This document shows, piece after piece, positions 60,531 to 64,000 of a DNA stretch of 64,000 bases. The notes beneath the pieces were generated by a model, which saw nothing but the letters and a program-made list of their open reading frames with translations, was not told the origin of the DNA and made no database searches. The translations under genes and the position numbers were made by a program. The DNA is from Mucilaginibacter mali. GTDB taxonomy: Bacteria; Bacteroidota; Bacteroidia; Sphingobacteriales; Sphingobacteriaceae. The stretch is from NCBI RefSeq assembly GCF_013283875.1, contig NZ_CP054139.1, positions 2,232,001 to 2,296,000 on the forward strand. The letters are read 5' to 3'. Within the stretch, counting starts at the first letter, position 1, and every line of letters starts with the position of its first letter.

Positions 60531-61289
60531 TCAACCGAAAATCTTTTTTGTAGGCTGTTTAATTAGATGCTCATACAATCGCCTAAAGAAGGATGGTCGC
60601 TGCTTTGTTACCACGGTATAAATAGCGCCACCTGTTACGGTGGCCTTCAAATGGCTTTTGTAACCCACTATGTTAGCCCGGCTGCTGCTTGTTAATTCCA
60701 GGTCGATGATTTGATTGCCCGCCACTATTGCAGAAACCTGTTGCGGATGATATCCGGTAAAGCTTACCATCAGCGAATCGGTGCCTTCGGGTACATTAAT
60801 ACTGTATTTTCCATCCGGCCCGGTTACCGTATGAAAGGTAGTTCCTTTTGCACAGATCACTACGCCGGGTAAAGGCGCTTTATCGGCGCTGTCGACAATG
60901 GTTCCGTTAATGGTTTTAAATACTATAGGTTTTGCCGGTTTCGATTGATGGACAGTTCGGTGCTTAATTGTTTTATGCTGCGCGTAAGCACCGCTAACGG
61001 GGATGGCAAAAAACAAAGATGCGGCCAATCCGAAGCGCTTCCAGCTAAATTTAGCTTCCTTCGGCGTGTTCAATTCCCTGTTTATACTTTCCAATTGCCA
61101 TAAATTTACGCGTCCACATGTATTGATGCTATTGGTAATGGTATCGATGATCTGCTGATTGCTCATCACCGTAAAGTCGGTTACCGTTTTGCAGCAATAG
61201 GCGCAGTGCCTGCCGCCGGTCGAGGCCATCATCTCATCCCAGTTTTGGCTGCAGGGTTCGGGGATGCTGATTTGTTTAAGCGTCTTCAT
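60531..61289 (-). CDS. Cys-cluster, membrane-spanning CarboxypepD_reg protein (paralogue 1)
   Basis: A 252-aa protein. The N-terminal about 75 residues carry Cys-13 and a CxxCC cluster (Cys-29, 32, 33; IPEPCSQNWD, GGRHCAYCCKTVTDFTVMSNQQIID), a zinc-ribbon-like module presumably cytoplasmic. One membrane helix follows (about 87-102). A periplasmic CarboxypepD_reg-like beta-sandwich (about 125-205, NGTIVDSADKAPLPGVVICAKG, VSFTGYHPQQ) precedes a basic tail. The function is unknown; the layout resembles membrane anti-sigma or sensor proteins. It is 9 bp downstream of its paralogue. Confidence 0.8.
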   Translation of the reverse strand: MKTLKQISIPEPCSQNWDEMMASTGGRHCAYCCKTVTDFTVMSNQQIIDTITNSINTCGRVNLWQLESINRELNTPKEAKFSWKRFGLAASLFFAIPVSGAYAQHKTIKHRTVHQSKPAKPIVFKTINGTIVDSADKAPLPGVVICAKGTTFHTVTGPDGKYSINVPEGTDSLMVSFTGYHPQQVSAIVAGNQIIDLELTSSSRANIVGYKSHLKATVTGGAIYTVVTKQRPSFFRRLYEHLIKQPTKKIFG

Positions 61290-61298
61290 GGTTACTCA

Positions 61299-62036
61299 CT
61301 AATATCTGTTATTTAAATATTTTTTAACGGGCTGCTTTACAAAACGGTAGTAAACACGCTTAAAAAATGGCGGGCGTTTTATAATAACCTCACCCATCAT
61401 CATTTCTTTCATTTTTAGTAGCAATTTTATCTCCTGTTGGCTATCGGTAGCAGCAATACGTACTGTTTGCATCTCAAAACCTATAAATGTAATTGTCAGT
61501 TCCGTTGCCGATTGAGGTACCTTTAAAGTAAAGTTTCCATTTTCATTTGCCATTGTGCCTATTGTTGTTCCGCTAACTTTAATAGTAGTACCGGGTAGTG
61601 GCAAGCCATCGCTAACGCTTAAAACAGTACCGGTTATTGTTTTAAACCGGGTGCTATCCTGGCTGGCCATTTCACCAGGTATTTTTTTTTCGTCAATTTG
61701 TTCAGTTCCGGGCTTTTTGGTTGTGGTTTGCGATTTTGATTGATTAGATAACAGGAGAATTCCCGCCATTAAAGCCAAATGTTTCCAAAAGCTTTTACGG
61801 TTGCTTATCGCGCGTAGGTCCCGGTTTATATGCTCAACCTGCCAGGGCTCAAACCGGCCGCAAATTTTATTACTGTTCGATAACAGATCGATGATCTGCT
61901 GATTGCTCATCACCGTAAAATCGGTCACCGTTTTGCAGCAATGGGCGCAGTGCCTGCCACCAGTCGATGGCGTCATCCCATCCCAGTTTTGGCTGCAGGG
62001 TTCGGGGATGCTGATGTTTTTGATGCTCTGTATCAT
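61299..62036 (-). CDS. Cys-cluster, membrane-spanning CarboxypepD_reg protein (paralogue 2)
   Basis: A 245-aa protein with the same architecture as its neighbour. The Cys module is Cys-14 with CxxCC at 30-34 in GGRHCAHCCKTVTDFTVMSNQQ. A membrane helix lies near 93-110, a CarboxypepD_reg domain is at about 130-205 (GTVLSVSDGLPLPGTTIKVSG, ITFIGFEMQT), and the end is a basic FKRVYYRFVKQPVKKYL. The N-terminal modules of the two genes are far more alike than the rest. I chose the ATG at 62036, aligned with the paralogue's start. A longer in-frame extension to 62216 would overlap the divergent peptidase gene. Confidence 0.78.
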   Translation of the reverse strand: MIQSIKNISIPEPCSQNWDGMTPSTGGRHCAHCCKTVTDFTVMSNQQIIDLLSNSNKICGRFEPWQVEHINRDLRAISNRKSFWKHLALMAGILLLSNQSKSQTTTKKPGTEQIDEKKIPGEMASQDSTRFKTITGTVLSVSDGLPLPGTTIKVSGTTIGTMANENGNFTLKVPQSATELTITFIGFEMQTVRIAATDSQQEIKLLLKMKEMMMGEVIIKRPPFFKRVYYRFVKQPVKKYLNNRY

Positions 62037-62100
62037 TTTTGGTAGACAAATTATATTTACCATGATGCTTTGTATATTGCTTTTCCATAAACTGATCGAT

Positions 62101-64000
62101 ATGAAATTTAAATTTTTACTTACCCCAACTTTGTTTCTGTTGATTTTGGGCATCGCGGCCCATGCGCAGCGTCGCGGTGGCAGCCGCGCCAACACTAACG
62201 ATACCATTAAATCCAACTATGTACCTAAGGAACTGTTTGCCCCTCTGCACTACACCGATAAGGGCAACGAGTTTCACAGCGCCAACGGCGACCCCGGCCC
62301 TAAATACTGGAAGCAACGGGTTGATTACGTACTGAAGGCTACCATAGATACTACCGCCAAAAAACTGACCGGCGTTGAGAATATTACCTACACCAATAAC
62401 AGTCCCGACGCGCTGAGTTACCTGTGGGTGCAAATGGATCAGAACACTTACCGGGAAGATGCCCGCTCTAACTTTTCAACAGGCGGCGGTGGCGGCGGTC
62501 AGCACACCAAAGGCTACGAACTGGAATCGGTAGAACTATCCATTGCCGGTAAGGTGCAAAAGGCCAGCTACATTGTTACCGATACCCGCATGCAGATCCG
62601 CCTGCCTAAAGACCTGGCCCCTAATGGCGGCAAGATCAATATCCTCATCAAGTATCATTACACCATCCCGGCCAATGGCAACCGCACCGGCTACTTTAAA
62701 ACCAAGGATGGTACCACTTACGAGATTGCCCAGTGGTTCCCCCGCATGTGCGTTTACGATGATACCAGCGGCTGGGACACCCTGCCATTTTTAGGCACAG
62801 GCGAGTTTTACTGCGAATACGGCGATATCGATTATACCGTCACCCTGCCATCAAACTTTGTAGTAGCCGGCTCGGGCGAGTTGGTTAACCCAACCGAAGT
62901 ATTGACACCAAAGCAAATAGCCCGCCTGGCACAAGCCCGCAACAGCGATAAAACCGTGATGATCCGCACCGCTGCCGAGGCTGGCGACCATTCGTCGCAC
63001 CAATCGGCAAAGCCAATGCTTACCTGGCACTTTAAAATGTTTAACACCCGCGATGCGGCCTTTGGCGCATCGAACGCGTATATATGGGATGCCGCGCGCA
63101 TTAATTTGCCCGGTGGTAAAAAATCGCTGGCTATGTCGGTTTACCCGGTAGAAAGCGCCTGGGAGCGCTCAACCGAATACCTGAAAGGATCGATAGAGTA
63201 CTTCTCGCAAAAATGGTACGTATACCCCTACCCGGTTGCCATTAACGAAGCCGGCCACGCCGGTGGCATGGAGTACCCGGGTATTTTGTTTGATGGCTTA
63301 ACGTCAAAGGGCGAGGGCTTATTCTCGCTCATCGCGCATGAGATCGGCCACAACTGGTTCCCGATGATCGTTGGGTCGGATGAGCGCCGCTTTGCCTTTA
63401 TGGACGAGGGCTTTAACACCTTTATCGATATCTACGCCAGCGATGTGTTCAACAAAGGCGAGTACGCCCCCAAACGCGATGGCGAGTACGCACCAAACAA
63501 AGGCAATCCTGCCGATGAGATCATCCCAACTATTGTTGACCCGAACGCGCCCACCATTATGACTGCCGCGGACGCTGTTGCCGGGCAATACCGCCACCCG
63601 GTTGAGTACTTTAAGCCCGCCTTCGGTTTAGTACTGTTGCGCGAACAGATCCTGGGTAAGGACAGGTTTGATTATGCCTTCCGCAATTACATTCACAAAT
63701 GGGCCTACAAGCATCCACAGCCTGATGACTTCTTCCGATCGATGGAAAGTGGCGCCGGCGAAGACCTTTCGTGGTTTTGGAAGGCTTGGTTCTATAACAA
63801 CTACAAGCTTGATCTGGCCATTATCGATGCGCAATACGTAGATAAAGACCCGAAAAAGGGCCTGTTGGTTACCATTGCCAACAAAGAAAAAATGCCAATG
63901 CCGTTTTGGGTAGAAGTGATCCTGAAAGATGGTGGCAAATACCGTACCCAACTGCCGGTGGAAACCTGGATCCAAACCAAAGCCATCACCTTCACCATAC
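62101..64000 (+). CDS. M1-family (aminopeptidase N-like) metallopeptidase, 3' end cut by window
   Basis: The frame opens at the ATG at 62101 and has no stop before the window edge, so only the first 633 residues are visible. A signal peptide (about residues 1-22, AAHAQ) precedes the N-terminal beta-domain (YWKQRVDYVLKATID). The substrate motif is GGMEYPGI and the zinc site is His-413-Glu-414-x-x-His-417 in AHEIGHNWF with Glu-436 in DEGFNTF, giving HExxH-x18-E. It probably trims peptides in the periplasm. It diverges from the Cys-cluster genes with 64 bp between starts. Confidence 0.93.
   Translation, partial: MKFKFLLTPTLFLLILGIAAHAQRRGGSRANTNDTIKSNYVPKELFAPLHYTDKGNEFHSANGDPGPKYWKQRVDYVLKATIDTTAKKLTGVENITYTNNSPDALSYLWVQMDQNTYREDARSNFSTGGGGGGQHTKGYELESVELSIAGKVQKASYIVTDTRMQIRLPKDLAPNGGKINILIKYHYTIPANGNRTGYFKTKDGTTYEIAQWFPRMCVYDDTSGWDTLPFLGTGEFYCEYGDIDYTVTLPSNFVVAGSGELVNPTEVLTPKQIARLAQARNSDKTVMIRTAAEAGDHSSHQSAKPMLTWHFKMFNTRDAAFGASNAYIWDAARINLPGGKKSLAMSVYPVESAWERSTEYLKGSIEYFSQKWYVYPYPVAINEAGHAGGMEYPGILFDGLTSKGEGLFSLIAHEIGHNWFPMIVGSDERRFAFMDEGFNTFIDIYASDVFNKGEYAPKRDGEYAPNKGNPADEIIPTIVDPNAPTIMTAADAVAGQYRHPVEYFKPAFGLVLLREQILGKDRFDYAFRNYIHKWAYKHPQPDDFFRSMESGAGEDLSWFWKAWFYNNYKLDLAIIDAQYVDKDPKKGLLVTIANKEKMPMPFWVEVILKDGGKYRTQLPVETWIQTKAITFTI

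Noticed and set aside
62037..62216. 60-residue N-terminal extension of Cys-cluster paralogue 2
   Set aside because: It would overlap the start of the divergent M1 peptidase and has no match in the paralogue, whose start aligns with 62036.
1..64000. tRNA, rRNA, prophage or complete insertion sequence
   Set aside because: I looked for tRNA cloverleaf ends, rRNA landmarks, integrase and transposase motifs and found none that hold up by eye.

Overview
The window looks like a chromosomal segment of a Bacteroidota bacterium, most likely family Sphingobacteriaceae (Mucilaginibacter/Pedobacter-like). This placement is an inference from several things: moderate GC with AT-rich intergenic gaps, promoters of the Bacteroidota type (-33 TTG, about 19-20 bp, -7 TAnnTTTG), and family content typical of the phylum. 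That content includes a Bacteroidota-style LptD, a BlaR1-like M56 peptidase with a plug-like tail, CarboxypepD_reg proteins, DUF6580 and a short BLUF protein. I see no rRNA, tRNA, CRISPR array, phage or intact insertion sequence. The gene content is mostly core metabolism and envelope biology, with several small inverted-repeat elements between genes.

Layout. 1-4.9 kb: the end of metX, then homoserine dehydrogenase, then a three-gene glycosylation cassette (GT87-like, GT2, NodB-type deacetylase) closed by a bidirectional terminator. 5-13 kb: an lptD-cinA-E2 operon on the minus strand, divergent from amidase, mlaD and a Crp/Fnr regulator; this is an outer-membrane and lipid-transport cluster. 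13-23.6 kb: an SDR enzyme; a minus-strand phoH-purC-STAS-rnz run; a plus-strand SAM hydrolase (DUF62), coiled-coil protein and ABC exporter; a frameshifted four-helix-bundle gene inside inverted repeats; a beta-CASP nuclease; and a sirtuin. 23.7-26.6 kb: a cobalamin-riboswitch-controlled btuB-DUF6580 operon with its promoter and terminator visible.

26.6-36 kb: assorted single genes, including SRPBCC, an ENPP-like phosphodiesterase, BLUF photoreceptor, GNAT, a GT39-like glycosyltransferase with a PaiB-like protein, a CPA1 antiporter, an MBL hydrolase and an aldo/keto reductase, followed by a MITE-like palindrome. 36-45 kb: a low-complexity secreted protein, heparinase II/III, a sorbosone-dehydrogenase-like enzyme with its cytochrome c, a secreted Hint-domain protein, and two Tat-exported cofactor enzymes (a HisC-like aminotransferase and an FAD amine oxidase). 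45-48.4 kb: a BlaI/BlaR1 operon with a clear operator and a third secreted protein. 48.4-64 kb: topoisomerase IB, aldo/keto reductase, TPR protein, riboflavin synthase, NUDIX, transglutaminase-like protein, biotin carboxylase, VOC, a NatAB-like ABC system, exopolyphosphatase, two tandem Cys-cluster/CarboxypepD_reg paralogues, and the start of an M1 peptidase cut by the window end.

The most interesting items are these: the secreted Hint-domain protein beside a Tat-exported aminotransferase/oxidase pair; the GT87-GT2-deacetylase cassette, whose logic resembles lipid A aminosugar modification; the btuB-DUF6580 cobalamin operon; the BlaR1 homologue with plug-like repeats; the tandem Cys-cluster paralogues; and several precise intergenic palindromes. 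Function calls rest on motif recognition by eye, not on database searches.
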